A DNA stretch of 64,000 nt, taken from assembly GCA_016713035.1 (NCBI GenBank), contig JADJPW010000003.1, positions 372,001 to 436,000 on the forward strand. Direction: 5' to 3'. Position 1 is the stretch's first letter, and the number at the start of each line of letters is the position of its first letter. The DNA comes from Verrucomicrobiaceae bacterium. GTDB lineage: Bacteria > Verrucomicrobiota > Verrucomicrobiia > Verrucomicrobiales > Verrucomicrobiaceae. Positions 34,500-44,064 of this stretch are shown one piece after another. The notes below the pieces were generated by a model. The model had not been told where the DNA came from and made no database searches. It was given only the letters and a program-made list of their open reading frames with translations. The position numbers were made by a program, and so were the translations under genes.

Positions 34500-35498
34500 T
34501 CACCCCAATCTGGTCGTGATGTTACGTATCGCGGGGCGGCTCAACTCTCGACTACGTTGATATTTGTCTTCATCGATTCCAAGTTCCCATGGGTCAGAGC
34601 CAACCCATTGACTTTCGCGACCTTCGAGCCGGAGTTCGCCACGTTCGAAATCCAGAGTTGCAACCGCCCACAACGGTTCAGCATAAGGACACGCCTTGCG
34701 CAGTCGCGGGCGTTGGTTCGTGATCTCCTCGGAATAGTTCGCGTGATCAATTCCAACCCATGCATACGACGCACTATTGATCTGCACGTGCGGTATTTCG
34801 TCGCTGGTTGTGACATAGTCGAGGTGAGCATGTCCTGAGAATACGGCGACAACCTTCGGAGACCCGCGCTCAGTTTTCGCTGACCTCAAAATGCTTCGGA
34901 CCTCCCCAGCGTTGATGACCCATTTGTCGAATGAGTCGATCGGTTGGTGAACGCAAACCACAGTGGGTCGCGTCGTTTCGTGCAGGTCTTTTCGTAGCCA
35001 TTCCAACTGGTCGGCGGCGATGAACATCGGATACCTCTTGGTTTTGCCATCTGGGTCGTTGGCATCAAGTACAACGACGTGTAATCCAGCAACATCGGCG
35101 CTGTAGTAGCGTGATGGCATCTCGTACCGGTCGACGACCTGCTCGCGAGTAAAGCCTTCGTCGGTGTCGTGGTTGCCGATAACGTGAAATCGCGGTCCAG
35201 TAAAAGTTTTCCACGTCGCAAGAAACGGGTCATTTCGCGAATGAGGCACACAGAAATCACCAAGATTCACAATCATATCGACTTTTCTGTCGTTCATTGC
35301 AGCAATGAATTTTTTCAGCCTGACGACACCATCGTGCATGATGTCTTGATGAACATCTGCGATGAATCCAATTCGCGTTGAGGCTTTAGGTTTCACCCCC
35401 TCATCCGCGACAGCTTCGAGCAATGCAGGCGAAGCGAAAACTCCACCAGCTATACTCGAACCGCACACCTTCAGAAATCGACGTCGATTGTTCGCCAT
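34500..35498 (-). CDS. Tat-exported calcineurin-like metallophosphoesterase
   Basis: The 332-residue protein begins MANNRRRFLKVCGSSIAGG, a twin-arginine signal. All phosphoesterase metal motifs are present in order: DVHQD, NLGDFC, GNHDTDEGF, VCVHQPID and FSGHAHLDY. The enzyme probably hydrolyses a phosphomonoester or phosphodiester in the periplasm; the substrate cannot be read from the sequence. GC content is lower than in the flanking chromosome, and the gene lies between an insertion-sequence cluster and a lone IS end, so it is probably part of the acquired island. Confidence 0.9.
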   Translation of the reverse strand: MANNRRRFLKVCGSSIAGGVFASPALLEAVADEGVKPKASTRIGFIADVHQDIMHDGVVRLKKFIAAMNDRKVDMIVNLGDFCVPHSRNDPFLATWKTFTGPRFHVIGNHDTDEGFTREQVVDRYEMPSRYYSADVAGLHVVVLDANDPDGKTKRYPMFIAADQLEWLRKDLHETTRPTVVCVHQPIDSFDKWVINAGEVRSILRSAKTERGSPKVVAVFSGHAHLDYVTTSDEIPHVQINSASYAWVGIDHANYSEEITNQRPRLRKACPYAEPLWAVATLDFERGELRLEGRESQWVGSDPWELGIDEDKYQRSRELSRPAIRNITTRLG

Positions 35499-35894
35499 GA
35501 TATTCTCCTATTACGTTTGCAGTTGGGTTCGATGATCGGCCAATCCCGTCCGCATAAGTATGCTAACCACTCGATCAATATGAGGAGGTCGGTTAAGACG
35601 AGCACTCGACATTTCTCTGGCACGCCAGGCATTGTCAAGCACAGAAGATCACAAGAAAAACTGACCGAATTTGTGCGATGGGCACCTCTGGATAGTGAAG
35701 ATAGTAGCTAGGCTAAATAGTCCGTAACCTGACCGAATGCGGAAGCGCTTTTGGCGCTGGCCGTTTTGATCGAGTTGACGTGGGCACGAGCATCCGAGTT
35801 TCGAGTTTTTTCAAAGACTATGAACCGCTGAATCGCCGCTTACGGGATGCTGATAAATGAATCCATGAGCGTCATGTCGGCTGATTATCGGCAG
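35499..35894. other. Intergenic stretch without a supported gene
   Basis: No coding region is convincing here. The only recognisable item is the isolated insertion-sequence end at 35680-35694. This gap marks the right border of the accessory island. Confidence 0.6.
35680..35694 (+). repeat. Solo insertion-sequence end
   Basis: GGGCACCTCTGGATA matches the right end of the IS5-family element at 29954-31242 (read on the other strand) over 15-16 bases. Similarity stops there. It may be the remnant of a lost copy or a by-product of one-ended transposition. Confidence 0.65.
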
Positions 35895-37325
35895 TTAGAA
35901 ATTGGAGATTCGTTTTGCGATGGATTCGATGAGCTGCTCTAAGCTGCCCGCTGCGACGACGGCGATGCTTTCTTGGTAGATGCCGGTGTCGTAAAGCTCG
36001 CGCGGTGGGAGATAGCTGGCGGCCCAGTCGGCGGCGATGGTGGCGATGAGGAGGATTTTATCGGGGAAGCGGCGGCGGAGCTCGGTTTGGAGTAGGGAGT
36101 AGCTTTCGCCTTGGAGACCGATCCAGATGGCATCACCGAGATGCCAGAGGACGGCTTGCAGGGGAAAAGTTTCGCCAGGAGGGAGCTGGTGGAGGCGGTG
36201 AAGGAGGCGGGTTTTGCGCTCGGCCATGGCGCGGCAGTCCGCAGCGCGGGCGTCATCGCCTGCGGCACGGGCGGCGGCCTCTTCGGCTTGGAATTGATGG
36301 AGTTCGCTCTGGGTTTGATCAGCGGTGGGTTGGCCGGGGCGATAGCGCAGGGACTCGTGCCAGCGCTGGAGCCCCCAGGTGGCTTTTTCGGTGAGGTCGA
36401 TGCTCTGATGCTTCCAGGAGCCGAGTGTGGCACCGGAGACGACGGGGCCAGCATACACAAAAGTCGTCCCAGCGGCAGGCAGTGCGGTGAGGGCGGACAA
36501 AGCGGCGTAGCCGAGCTCACGCCCGTTTCGATCTGCGATGGCGGTGTCGCCCACGAAGCCTTCGCGGGGGCCGAGTTCGCCGCTGGCACCTTGGAGGAAG
36601 AGGCAGGGAGCGCCGGTGTCGCGCTCCACGAGCTCGCGCATGGCACCGATGTAGTCGGGGCTGATGCGTGTGTTCTCCCATGCGAGCGTGGTGGGATGGC
36701 AGGCGTAGTTCACGATGCTGGCGAGCATTTCGCCGGCATCGTCGGTGACGCGGGCGACGATGACGGTGTCATCGGCGGGCACACCGGGATTGTGACCGCA
36801 CACAAACTGCTTCCCGTCCCAAAAGTCGCGATGCGTGGCCAGTGAGCACCTGCCACGGCCATAGACAATGCCTGCGGGCTGGAGCGAGGCGATGGCATCA
36901 CGGATCAATGCGCCTGCTTTCTCACCGAGAGTCTGTAAATACGGCGCAATGAGGTCGCCACCGGGCAATGAGGCACGATCTAGGCCCATCAAGCCCGCAC
37001 CATGCGTGTGGGAGCAGAGAAGGAGGATTTCCTCTTTGGCCACACGGCTGATGTGGGCGGCTTGAGTGATGAGTTGGGCGCTTTCAGCGGCCCCCATCAC
37101 ACAGTGATCGAGTGCGAGGATGATTTGCCGCTCGCTGCCTTCCATCGGTGCCAAGATGGTCACGGTGGCCCGCAGAGGACGATGCACGCCCGTGGCACGC
37201 TCATGCTTCGCCGCGCCCCACATGCGGTGGTAGATGTCCGCTGGTGGGGTGATATCGCACCACTTCAAAGCGAAACGGCAGCGGCTCTGTGGTGTGGGGT
37301 CCTCAGTATGGGAAAGGGCGGGCAT
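35895..37325 (-). CDS. Neutral/alkaline non-lysosomal ceramidase-like protein
   Basis: The 476-residue protein resembles the N-terminal catalytic domain of neutral ceramidases, which in bacteria can also be other amidases. LLLCSHTHGAGLMGLDRA carries the zinc-ligand histidines and NYACHPTTLAWEN is a second family motif. CLFLQGASGELGPREGFVGD is the third. No signal peptide is seen if translation starts at 37325. An upstream in-frame start (37421) would overlap the neighbouring gene, so 37325 is preferred. It follows the PQQ-propeller gene by 19 bases and may share its transcript. The natural substrate is uncertain. Confidence 0.82.
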   Translation of the reverse strand: MPALSHTEDPTPQSRCRFALKWCDITPPADIYHRMWGAAKHERATGVHRPLRATVTILAPMEGSERQIILALDHCVMGAAESAQLITQAAHISRVAKEEILLLCSHTHGAGLMGLDRASLPGGDLIAPYLQTLGEKAGALIRDAIASLQPAGIVYGRGRCSLATHRDFWDGKQFVCGHNPGVPADDTVIVARVTDDAGEMLASIVNYACHPTTLAWENTRISPDYIGAMRELVERDTGAPCLFLQGASGELGPREGFVGDTAIADRNGRELGYAALSALTALPAAGTTFVYAGPVVSGATLGSWKHQSIDLTEKATWGLQRWHESLRYRPGQPTADQTQSELHQFQAEEAAARAAGDDARAADCRAMAERKTRLLHRLHQLPPGETFPLQAVLWHLGDAIWIGLQGESYSLLQTELRRRFPDKILLIATIAADWAASYLPPRELYDTGIYQESIAVVAAGSLEQLIESIAKRISNF

Positions 37326-37344
37326 AAGATTGTTTTCGGCGGGT

Positions 37345-38803
37345 TCACTCTCCGCGTAAATCGTAGCAGATGATGCGTGCGACGGAGTTCCCGATGACGC
37401 CACGATCCTGCTGCCGGACATAGAGTAGCCCGTGACTCACGGCGGGGAGACTCCATGTCTGCGTGGCATAAAAGAGCTGCGTTTGAGCCTTCACTTCGGC
37501 ACCAGCAGGGCTCAGATCCAGCCACTGTAGGGAGCCGATCTCACCCAGGCAGAGGAATGCTCCATCCACCTTCAGCAGGCTAGCGCGGAGGATGCTCATG
37601 GTACGATTGATGACCGGGTCTTGCCAGGCGATGCGCTTTTCCCACACTTCTGCCCCCGTATCGGCATTCACGCAGACGAGTCGTGACTTCGGCTCGGTCT
37701 CGCCGTCGATGGCGTAGAGATGCCCTTCATGAAAAATCGGGGTCATCCAATGCACCGCGAGCTGGGGAGACTTCCACAGCTCTTTGGGCTGAAAATCGGC
37801 GTCATACTCGATCATCACACCGCCGAGCGGTCGGCCCTTTGGGTAAGCGGTGGTGATGAAGGCACGGTTTTTCCCTGGAATGACGACGGGCGAGGTGCCG
37901 ATGGCCTGGATGTACTCTTCATCACGCCAGGGGAACTTGGAGTGCAGCTTCCCGGTTGCTGGATCGATGCACATGAGCCCACCGGTGGCTGGATCGCTCT
38001 CACCGCCAGCATAGACTAGCACCTTGAGCCTGCCCGTGCAGCATCGCAGAAATGGGGGAGGCGTAACTCGCCCCCCAAGCGTCCTCGACCTTCCATTTGA
38101 GCTCACCGCTTTTCAAATCGAATGCAGCGACGCTCGTGCCAGCCTCCGCCAGATGCTCTTTGCGCTCCCGCATACTCAGGGAGTCATCCAGCGGCTCTTT
38201 TTTGCCACCGACATTCAAAATCACACGGCCATCGAGAATGAGCGGTGTGCCGCCTGCACCGAAGAAATCCTGCGGCACATGCATTTCATCCCTCACATCG
38301 TGCCTCCAGAGCAATTTTCCCGTTTTGAGCTCCAGAGCCCGCAGCTCACTCGTGACGCCGTATGTCACAACGACTCCGTCTGCGATGACTGGACTACCAC
38401 GCGGTCCATTGCCGAAGCCGTAACGATCCTGGTAGGAAATGGGATACGAGTGCTTCCAGAAGCGTTTTCCATTCTCGCGATGCAGGCACTCGATGGTCTC
38501 CTGGCCATCTAAGGCATGAAAAAGGACGCAGAAGTCGCCGTGGATCGCGGGTGAGTTGTAGGCATCCCCCATCTCCACCTCCCACACTAGCTTAGGGCCA
38601 CCCACGGACCACTTTTTCAAAAGCGGCGACTCCGGCGAGGTCGCATCATCACTAGGCCCCAGCAGGCGCGGCCAATCGCTGGTCTTTGCGGCTTTGGTGA
38701 GAGGTCTGGGCTCAGCATGGAATTTCAGCCGATCAAAGGCCTCCTGCGCCATGCAAAGCTGGAGGGCAAAAAGGAAAAGAAACACTCTCGACGGTATTTT
38801 CAT
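37345..38803 (-). CDS. Exported PQQ-like beta-propeller protein, with a frame break
   Basis: A Sec signal (MKIPSRVFLFLFALQLCMAQ) precedes WPRLLGPSDDATSPES, the usual entry to Verrucomicrobia/Planctomycetes PQQ-propeller proteins. Blade motifs include AIHGDFCVLFHALDG, ALELKTGKLLWRHDV and VNADTGAEVWEKRI. The first half ends its frame at SAMLHG; the second half resumes at RLKVLVYAGGESD. Removing one C of CCC at 38033-38035 (a G in the sense strand) joins them to about 485 residues, so a homopolymer error is the likely cause. No quinone-binding enzyme residues are identifiable; a scaffold role is also possible. Confidence 0.85.
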
Positions 38804-38826
38804 ATCATGCCAAGCTAACCACCGTC

Positions 38827-39231
38827 ATGAAGAACGCCACTCTCATCCTCATCACTGCCGCCGCCTTTCTTCTGAGCGCATGCTCCACCTGCCCCATTGG
38901 ACAGAAAACCACCGCCAAAGGCAAAATCGAGCACATCGTCCTCGTCTGGCTGAAGCGTCCCGGCAACGCTGCTGACCGCGCCACGCTCCTCGCCTGCGCA
39001 CGGAAATTCCAGACTGAGATCAAGCTCATCGAGCACCTCAGTACCGGCACCGCCGTCCCCAGCGAGCGCCCTATTGTCGATGACAGCTTTGACGTCGGCT
39101 TCATCATGCGCTTCGCCAGCAAGGCGGACATGACCACCTATGAAAAGCACCCCGTGCATGTGCAGACCGTGAAGGACACCCTCCTCCCCCTGGCCAAAAA
39201 AGTGCAGGTTTATGACATCGGCTGTGAGTGA
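38827..39231 (+). CDS. Dabb-domain lipoprotein
   Basis: MKNATLILITAAAFLLSACS is a lipoprotein signal with the lipobox LSAC. The mature part is a stress-responsive A/B barrel (Dabb) domain: KIEHIVLVWLKRPG at its start, STGTAVPSERPIVDDSFDVGF and YEKHPVHVQTVKDTLLPL. Dabb domains form dimeric ferredoxin-like barrels of varied or unknown activity. It is transcribed away from the PQQ-propeller gene, 23 bases apart, and overlaps the next gene by 20 bases. Confidence 0.9.
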   Translation: MKNATLILITAAAFLLSACSTCPIGQKTTAKGKIEHIVLVWLKRPGNAADRATLLACARKFQTEIKLIEHLSTGTAVPSERPIVDDSFDVGFIMRFASKADMTTYEKHPVHVQTVKDTLLPLAKKVQVYDIGCE

Positions 39232-39955
39232 TCCTTTCGCAGCGCTCCTTGCACATCGCCAGCGACCGGATCGCCCTCACGTCATGCTCCAGCGCTGGGA
39301 GAGCCTTGCATTTCTGAATTGGCGCTGGGACCCGGCGGACATCCAGCGCACACTGCCCGCTGGTTTGACCGTCGATACCTTTCAAGGAGACGCTTGGCTG
39401 GGAATCGTGCCATTTTTCATGCGGGGCATCCGGCCACGCTACTGCCCGCCCGTGCCTGGCATCAGCGACTTTCTGGAACTCAATGTCCGCACCTACGTGC
39501 GTGATGCGCAGGGCCGACATGGCGTATGGTTTTACTCGCTCGACTGCAATCAACCCATCGCCGTTTGGACAGCCCGCAACTTTTTCCACCTCCCCTACGA
39601 GCATGCGCGGATGTCTGCGGCAGTGACAGGCCAAAGCGTGGACTACACCTGCCAGCGGCACGAAGCCGCTAGTCCCTCGCGCTTTCATTACACACTCGCC
39701 AGTAGTTCCGAAATCGCGGAACCAGGCACGCTCGAGTTCTTCCTCGCGGAGCGCTATCTTCTCATGGCTCAATCCGCTCGCGGATTGCTCTGCGGACAGG
39801 TGCATCATGAACCGTACCCACTCGCGAAAGTGAAATTGGATGCATGGGACGTGCAGCCCTTGCTTCACGCCGGTTTTGATCCCCCAACTCGCCCACCTGA
39901 TCATCTCATCGGCTCACCGGGTGTGAATGTGCGGGTATATCCGCTTACCGCATGA
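39212..39955 (+). CDS. DUF2071 (YqjF-like) family protein
   Basis: The 247-residue protein has the DUF2071 pattern: LQRWESLAFLNWRWDPADIQRTLPAGL, then DAWLGIVPFFMRGIRP, FLELNVRTYV and GVWFYSLDCNQP. The function of the family is unknown. Its ATG lies 20 bases inside the Dabb gene, suggesting translational coupling. It converges with and overlaps by 11 bases the next gene on the other strand. Confidence 0.9.
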   Translation: MTSAVSDPFAALLAHRQRPDRPHVMLQRWESLAFLNWRWDPADIQRTLPAGLTVDTFQGDAWLGIVPFFMRGIRPRYCPPVPGISDFLELNVRTYVRDAQGRHGVWFYSLDCNQPIAVWTARNFFHLPYEHARMSAAVTGQSVDYTCQRHEAASPSRFHYTLASSSEIAEPGTLEFFLAERYLLMAQSARGLLCGQVHHEPYPLAKVKLDAWDVQPLLHAGFDPPTRPPDHLIGSPGVNVRVYPLTA

Positions 39956-40520
39956 AGACCGAAATCTCGCTCACTTTTGCGCCACTGGAGCGGAGCTTCT
40001 TGTTGGTCGTGGGGATTTGTTTGTCGCCTGAGAGTGATGGGTCCGTGCCTTCAGCGGCTTCAAAGCGAACGCTGACTTTTTCCGCAAGCTTACCGCCCTC
40101 GAAGTTCGCGTAGCCACCGTAGTCCCAGTCGAAACCGGAAACCTTGTAGGGCTTGCCGTTGATTTTTTCGACTTCAGCGATGCTGAGACCAATTTTCAGA
40201 CCATTGGCAAAGGACCAGGCTTTTCCCACAATGCGGATGTCTGATACGGTTTTCTTCTCTTCGTCCCAGATGATTTCCAGCTCGCGATCGGCGCCCGCGA
40301 AGAGCCGTGCGCCCTCGATCTCTGTTCCCTCTGGGCCATCGAGTTTCATCTGCTTGAGGCTACCTTTGCCGTAGGCACGCTCGATGTCCTTTGCACTCAT
40401 CCCTGGCTTGATGAGCCCCACTCGCTCTCCGAGCACTATGGTGTTGTCCTTCGGGTCAAACTCATCTGCGTGAACGATGAGGGAGGCAAAAACAGCAAGG
40501 AGGCATAGGAGTGTGCGCAT
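39945..40520 (-). CDS. Exported protein of unknown function
   Basis: The 191-residue protein has a Sec signal (MRTLLCLLAVFASLIVHADE). The mature part is compact, with IVLGERVGLIKPGMSAKDIE and a second similar segment FANGLKIGLSIAEVEKINGKPY. These two segments suggest two repeats of a small domain, each with a helix that follows a glycine turn. I do not recognise a named family. Confidence 0.7.
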   Translation of the reverse strand: MRTLLCLLAVFASLIVHADEFDPKDNTIVLGERVGLIKPGMSAKDIERAYGKGSLKQMKLDGPEGTEIEGARLFAGADRELEIIWDEEKKTVSDIRIVGKAWSFANGLKIGLSIAEVEKINGKPYKVSGFDWDYGGYANFEGGKLAEKVSVRFEAAEGTDPSLSGDKQIPTTNKKLRSSGAKVSEISVFMR

Positions 40521-40661
40521 AGCCTAGCAAAATGCCGTATTTTGAGGCGCTGCAAACGCCCAGTTCCGATTTCGGCGGCTTCCCAACTAAAATCGCCGTG
40601 GCCACAACGCAGCAAGTGCCAACCAAGCATGTTATGCCGCGCTCTCGGGGCCCTTGTTTTG

Positions 40662-41717
40662 TTATTCGGGTCCGGCGTAGCGGAAGAGTATGCCCAGGGC
40701 GAGAGCGACGAGTGCGAGGCTCGAAATCCAGGGCTTCAGGTTGTCGGTTTCTTTGGGCTTCTCGATGACGGATGGCGTTTTGGGCGGCGCTATTGTGTGC
40801 GTCGTGGCGGTGGATTGGCGATGCGGCTCGGTCGCGGTCTGTTTCGCGGGGCTTTCATTGCTGGATGGCGAAACTTTTGGATCTGTGGTGCTCGGCGGCC
40901 GTTTTCCGGTAGCGATTTGGAGCTCTTTTGGCCAATCGACGTTCATGAGCAGGTCCCAGCCTGGGTTTTGATCTTTGACGCGGCAGGAACAGCGCCCGAT
41001 GAGGAACATGCAGGCTTCTTCGAGTGCGGCATCATCGAGCTCGGCGAGTGGGAATGCTCCTAGTGCGCGGCCTCTGGCAAAGACGGCGGCGGCGAATGGT
41101 TGATCTGGCTTCACTTTGCCTTCGGGACCGATGAGCATGGGGATGAATGCCTTTTCTGCGTGGTCATCTAGCCGTAGGCGCTGGACTCGGAAGGAAAGTT
41201 TGAGCTCTGGACCTGGTCCGAGCTGGCTATCGGGATCGTTGGGGTCTTGGATGGGGAGGGCCGCTGCCTGCTCCAGAAAGGCTAGGCGAGTCGCGATGCG
41301 TTGCTCTTCTTTGTCTTGGTTATCGGCGATGATCCAGGTGATGGAGGTGCCTTGGAGGATTTGCTCTCGCAGTTTTTGTCTGGCGGGAGAATCGAGCAAG
41401 GCGTTTAGCGTCTGGGCATTGATGTCACCGCTCCAAAGTGGGACTGGACTGTCCTGCGTGGCGAAAAGTTGCGCGGCAGTGGGGCCGGGTTGCTGGGCGG
41501 TGATGATTTCGAGGTTGGCGACTCCGCCTGCACGGAGTGGTCGCAGTAGATCGACGATCTCTGGACGGGCTGCCATTTCCTGTGGCAGGATGAGGCGGTA
41601 GTTGCTTGGTTCCCAACGGTCTAATGCAAAGCGGAAGACGGGGATGGTGCAGCTCACTGCGCTCTGGGCAGCGAGCATCCAGAATAGGCCGAGGCAGGCT
41701 AGGAGGCGATGGTGCAT
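40662..41717 (-). CDS. Exported protein with C-terminal membrane anchor, unknown function
   Basis: The 351-residue protein starts MHHRLLACLGLFWMLAAQSA, a signal peptide. SCTIPVFRFALDRWEPSNYRL follows, a motif I have seen on uncharacterised Planctomycetes/Verrucomicrobia proteins. A threonine- and lysine-rich linker (~290-325) leads to one transmembrane helix (SLALVALALGILFRYAG) at the very C-terminus. The topology suggests a periplasmic domain held to the inner membrane. The start at 41717 avoids overlap with the upstream proline-rich gene, 8 bases away, so the two are probably co-expressed. Confidence 0.72.
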   Translation of the reverse strand: MHHRLLACLGLFWMLAAQSAVSCTIPVFRFALDRWEPSNYRLILPQEMAARPEIVDLLRPLRAGGVANLEIITAQQPGPTAAQLFATQDSPVPLWSGDINAQTLNALLDSPARQKLREQILQGTSITWIIADNQDKEEQRIATRLAFLEQAAALPIQDPNDPDSQLGPGPELKLSFRVQRLRLDDHAEKAFIPMLIGPEGKVKPDQPFAAAVFARGRALGAFPLAELDDAALEEACMFLIGRCSCRVKDQNPGWDLLMNVDWPKELQIATGKRPPSTTDPKVSPSSNESPAKQTATEPHRQSTATTHTIAPPKTPSVIEKPKETDNLKPWISSLALVALALGILFRYAGPE

Positions 41718-41725
41718 GTGAACGA

Positions 41726-43255
41726 TCAATCTCCGCGCCACCAGGAGCGCCAGGTTTTGCGAGCTTTTTGCTCACGCGGGACGACGATGGGGGCGGGTGG
41801 GAGGATGACGGGTGGTGGCTGCTCTGCTTCGGGCGTGGCCGATTCGGCTGGCTTTTCTAAAAGTGAACTGGAGGGGACTACAGGGGCAGACGCGGTGACT
41901 TGTAAGGGCTGCTTGGGGACGATGGTGGATGGAGTGAGTCCTCGTGGGCGGGGATAGATGGTCTGATCAGGCGTGGGCGTGGGCGCGGCCGGGAGAGGCG
42001 GCGGCTCTGCCGAGGTGCCTGAGACCGCGGGGATTTCCAGCGGTTGGGCTGAAAATGGCTGACTCAGAGGTGCGGGGATTGGAGCTGGTGGCAGCTCCAC
42101 GGGTGGTAACTGCGGTGCTACCTCTGGGAGAAATGCCTCGACTGAATGCTGGATGGCCGGTGTGTGGAAGGGAATCGGCTCCGTGGCTGTCGGCGGCGGG
42201 ATGGGAGCCTCCGGCACTTGGATTAAATCGGGAAAATTGCCGCCCTGGAATAGCGGCGGGATGTAAGTCGGTATCTCCGCAGGATGCGTGGCAGCAGGCT
42301 CGATGAGCTCACGGCTCTGAGGCGGCTGATCCATCGGGATGAGCGGCTCTGGACGGTCATGGTGGCGGGAGAATAGGGAGGACTCATCCCAACTGGGTAA
42401 TGGCTCCAATCCCAGGAGCCACGCTGCACCTACTCCGCCGCCGGGAGGCGTGCTGGCGTCCGATTCGGTCGATTCTAGTGCCTGGAGCTGCTTCAGGTCG
42501 ATCTGGGGCAAAAGGGACACGGCGGCCTCTTTATCGTCATGGAGGAGTGCGTGGGCTGATTCTGAAAAAAACGGGCTTTGGAGGCTGGCGGATGGTTTTG
42601 GGGCGATTTCCGCAGGAGCCTCAGGCGGAGCTGGAGGGGCTACCGGGGCGGAAATGGGTGCTGGGGTGATTTCAGGCGATTTCGGGGCGGGCTCCTCTGT
42701 CAGTGCAGGTGCGAAGAACTCTACTGGAGGTGGTGGAGCTGAAGGTGCTGGCGGAGGCGGAGGCGGAGGTGCTGGAGGAGCTGGCTCTGGAATGGGCGTG
42801 TCTGTGGGTGCCGTGACGAGCTCTTCTAGCGGGATGACGTGGGTCTCCTGATCACGCTGGATCTGACGTGCTAGCCAATCCTGGACGCTGTCTTCCACGG
42901 ATGTACTGGGAATAATGGGCTCGATGACCGCTGGGGGCACCGTCGTAGCGATGGGCTCTGCCTCTGGAGTGGTGATGCCAGTGGTGGCCGGCTCCGAATC
43001 GGGCGGGGGGGATGAGTCAGCACGCTCGGCTGTAAGCTGGAGGGGCGTGGCAGCGGCAGGAGATGTGGGTTTTGCGCGGCGGCGTCCGAGCAATGCAGCA
43101 GCAGCGGCGCTGCCTGCGAGGAGAAGGATGCCAGCGGGCTTCCAGCGTGTAGCCGCGAGTAATCCGCCTGCTGCTGCGGCGGCCATCATGGCATAGTTCT
43201 TTACCGGATCGGCTGGCCGGGATTCTGGGGCGTTATCCTCGTTGGAAGGTGGCAT
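41726..43255 (-). CDS. Proline-rich membrane-anchored protein, unknown function
   Basis: After a short polar start, residues ~22-60 hold one or two small hydrophobic segments (AMMAAAAAGGLLAAT, ILLLAGSAAAAALLG). The remaining ~440 residues are proline-rich and of low complexity, with stretches such as PEPAPPAPPPPPPPAPSAPP. There is no recognisable catalytic domain. Such tails often span the periplasm or act as flexible linkers. It is the upstream partner of the anchored exported protein. Confidence 0.7.
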   Translation of the reverse strand: MPPSNEDNAPESRPADPVKNYAMMAAAAAGGLLAATRWKPAGILLLAGSAAAAALLGRRRAKPTSPAAATPLQLTAERADSSPPPDSEPATTGITTPEAEPIATTVPPAVIEPIIPSTSVEDSVQDWLARQIQRDQETHVIPLEELVTAPTDTPIPEPAPPAPPPPPPPAPSAPPPPVEFFAPALTEEPAPKSPEITPAPISAPVAPPAPPEAPAEIAPKPSASLQSPFFSESAHALLHDDKEAAVSLLPQIDLKQLQALESTESDASTPPGGGVGAAWLLGLEPLPSWDESSLFSRHHDRPEPLIPMDQPPQSRELIEPAATHPAEIPTYIPPLFQGGNFPDLIQVPEAPIPPPTATEPIPFHTPAIQHSVEAFLPEVAPQLPPVELPPAPIPAPLSQPFSAQPLEIPAVSGTSAEPPPLPAAPTPTPDQTIYPRPRGLTPSTIVPKQPLQVTASAPVVPSSSLLEKPAESATPEAEQPPPVILPPAPIVVPREQKARKTWRSWWRGD

Positions 43256-43345
43256 TGTGGCTTTGGGCAGAGAATAACCACGTCCACCGCCCCGAAAAGG
43301 CGCATGTGCGGATAATTTTGAGAGGCATCCACCAAGCGTGGGTGA

Positions 43346-44026
43346 TCATGGCTCCGATGCGTTGGCTGCCACGGAGCCGGAGGGCCGGGCTTGGGCGAGG
43401 AAGCGGGAGACGAGTGCGAGGTCTTTGATGCCAGGGGCAGATTCCACGCCGCTGGCGACATCTACAGCAGCGGGATGGGTGCGGGCGATGGCTACGGCGA
43501 CGTTGTCTGGGCTGAGTCCGCCGGAGAGGATGATGCGCTTTTCCGGGAAGCGCTGGGCGGCTTCGATCGCGAGTTCCCAGGGGAATGCATGGCCTCCGCC
43601 GCCGTAGAGTCCGGGATTCCAGGCATCGAGGAGGATGTCCCGACAAGGATACTGGCCGATTTGGTCGATGCTGGCAGTGTCGCGGACTTGGAGGGCTTTG
43701 ATGATGTGAATGCCGAGTGCCATGAGCGTGGCGACGAGCTCTGGTGTCTCATCTCCGTGGAGCTGGAGGCTGCGAAAGAGCCCGCTGGCGTGTGCGGCGT
43801 CGATGAGTGCGGCGTCTGCATTGACGAGGACGGCGATGAGATGCTGCGTCTGGGCAATGGGCTGGAGATGTGCCTGTGCGGTCGCTAGGGGCATGTAGCG
43901 CTTTGATTGCGGCCACAGATTGATGCCGATGGCTTGGGGACCGAGGGCTGCGACGGCGGTGACTTGGGCGGGGTCTTTGAATCCGCAGATTTTGACGCCG
44001 GGGATGTCGTGATCAGGTGGGAACAT
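43346..44026 (-). CDS. trpF: Phosphoribosylanthranilate isomerase
   Basis: TrpF isomerises N-(5-phosphoribosyl)anthranilate to CdRP in tryptophan synthesis. The 226-residue protein shows the TIM-barrel signatures: VKICGF with catalytic Cys14, LQLHGDETPE, ILLDAW with catalytic Asp134, YGGGGHAFPW, ILSGGLSPDNV and VDVASGVES. No other trp gene lies in the window, so it is unlinked here. It follows the degenerate receiver gene by 38 bases on the same strand. Confidence 0.95.
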   Translation of the reverse strand: MFPPDHDIPGVKICGFKDPAQVTAVAALGPQAIGINLWPQSKRYMPLATAQAHLQPIAQTQHLIAVLVNADAALIDAAHASGLFRSLQLHGDETPELVATLMALGIHIIKALQVRDTASIDQIGQYPCRDILLDAWNPGLYGGGGHAFPWELAIEAAQRFPEKRIILSGGLSPDNVAVAIARTHPAAVDVASGVESAPGIKDLALVSRFLAQARPSGSVAANASEP

Positions 44027-44064
44027 GCTCGGAGAGGGAGGTGTCTCGATGTGGAGACGGATTC

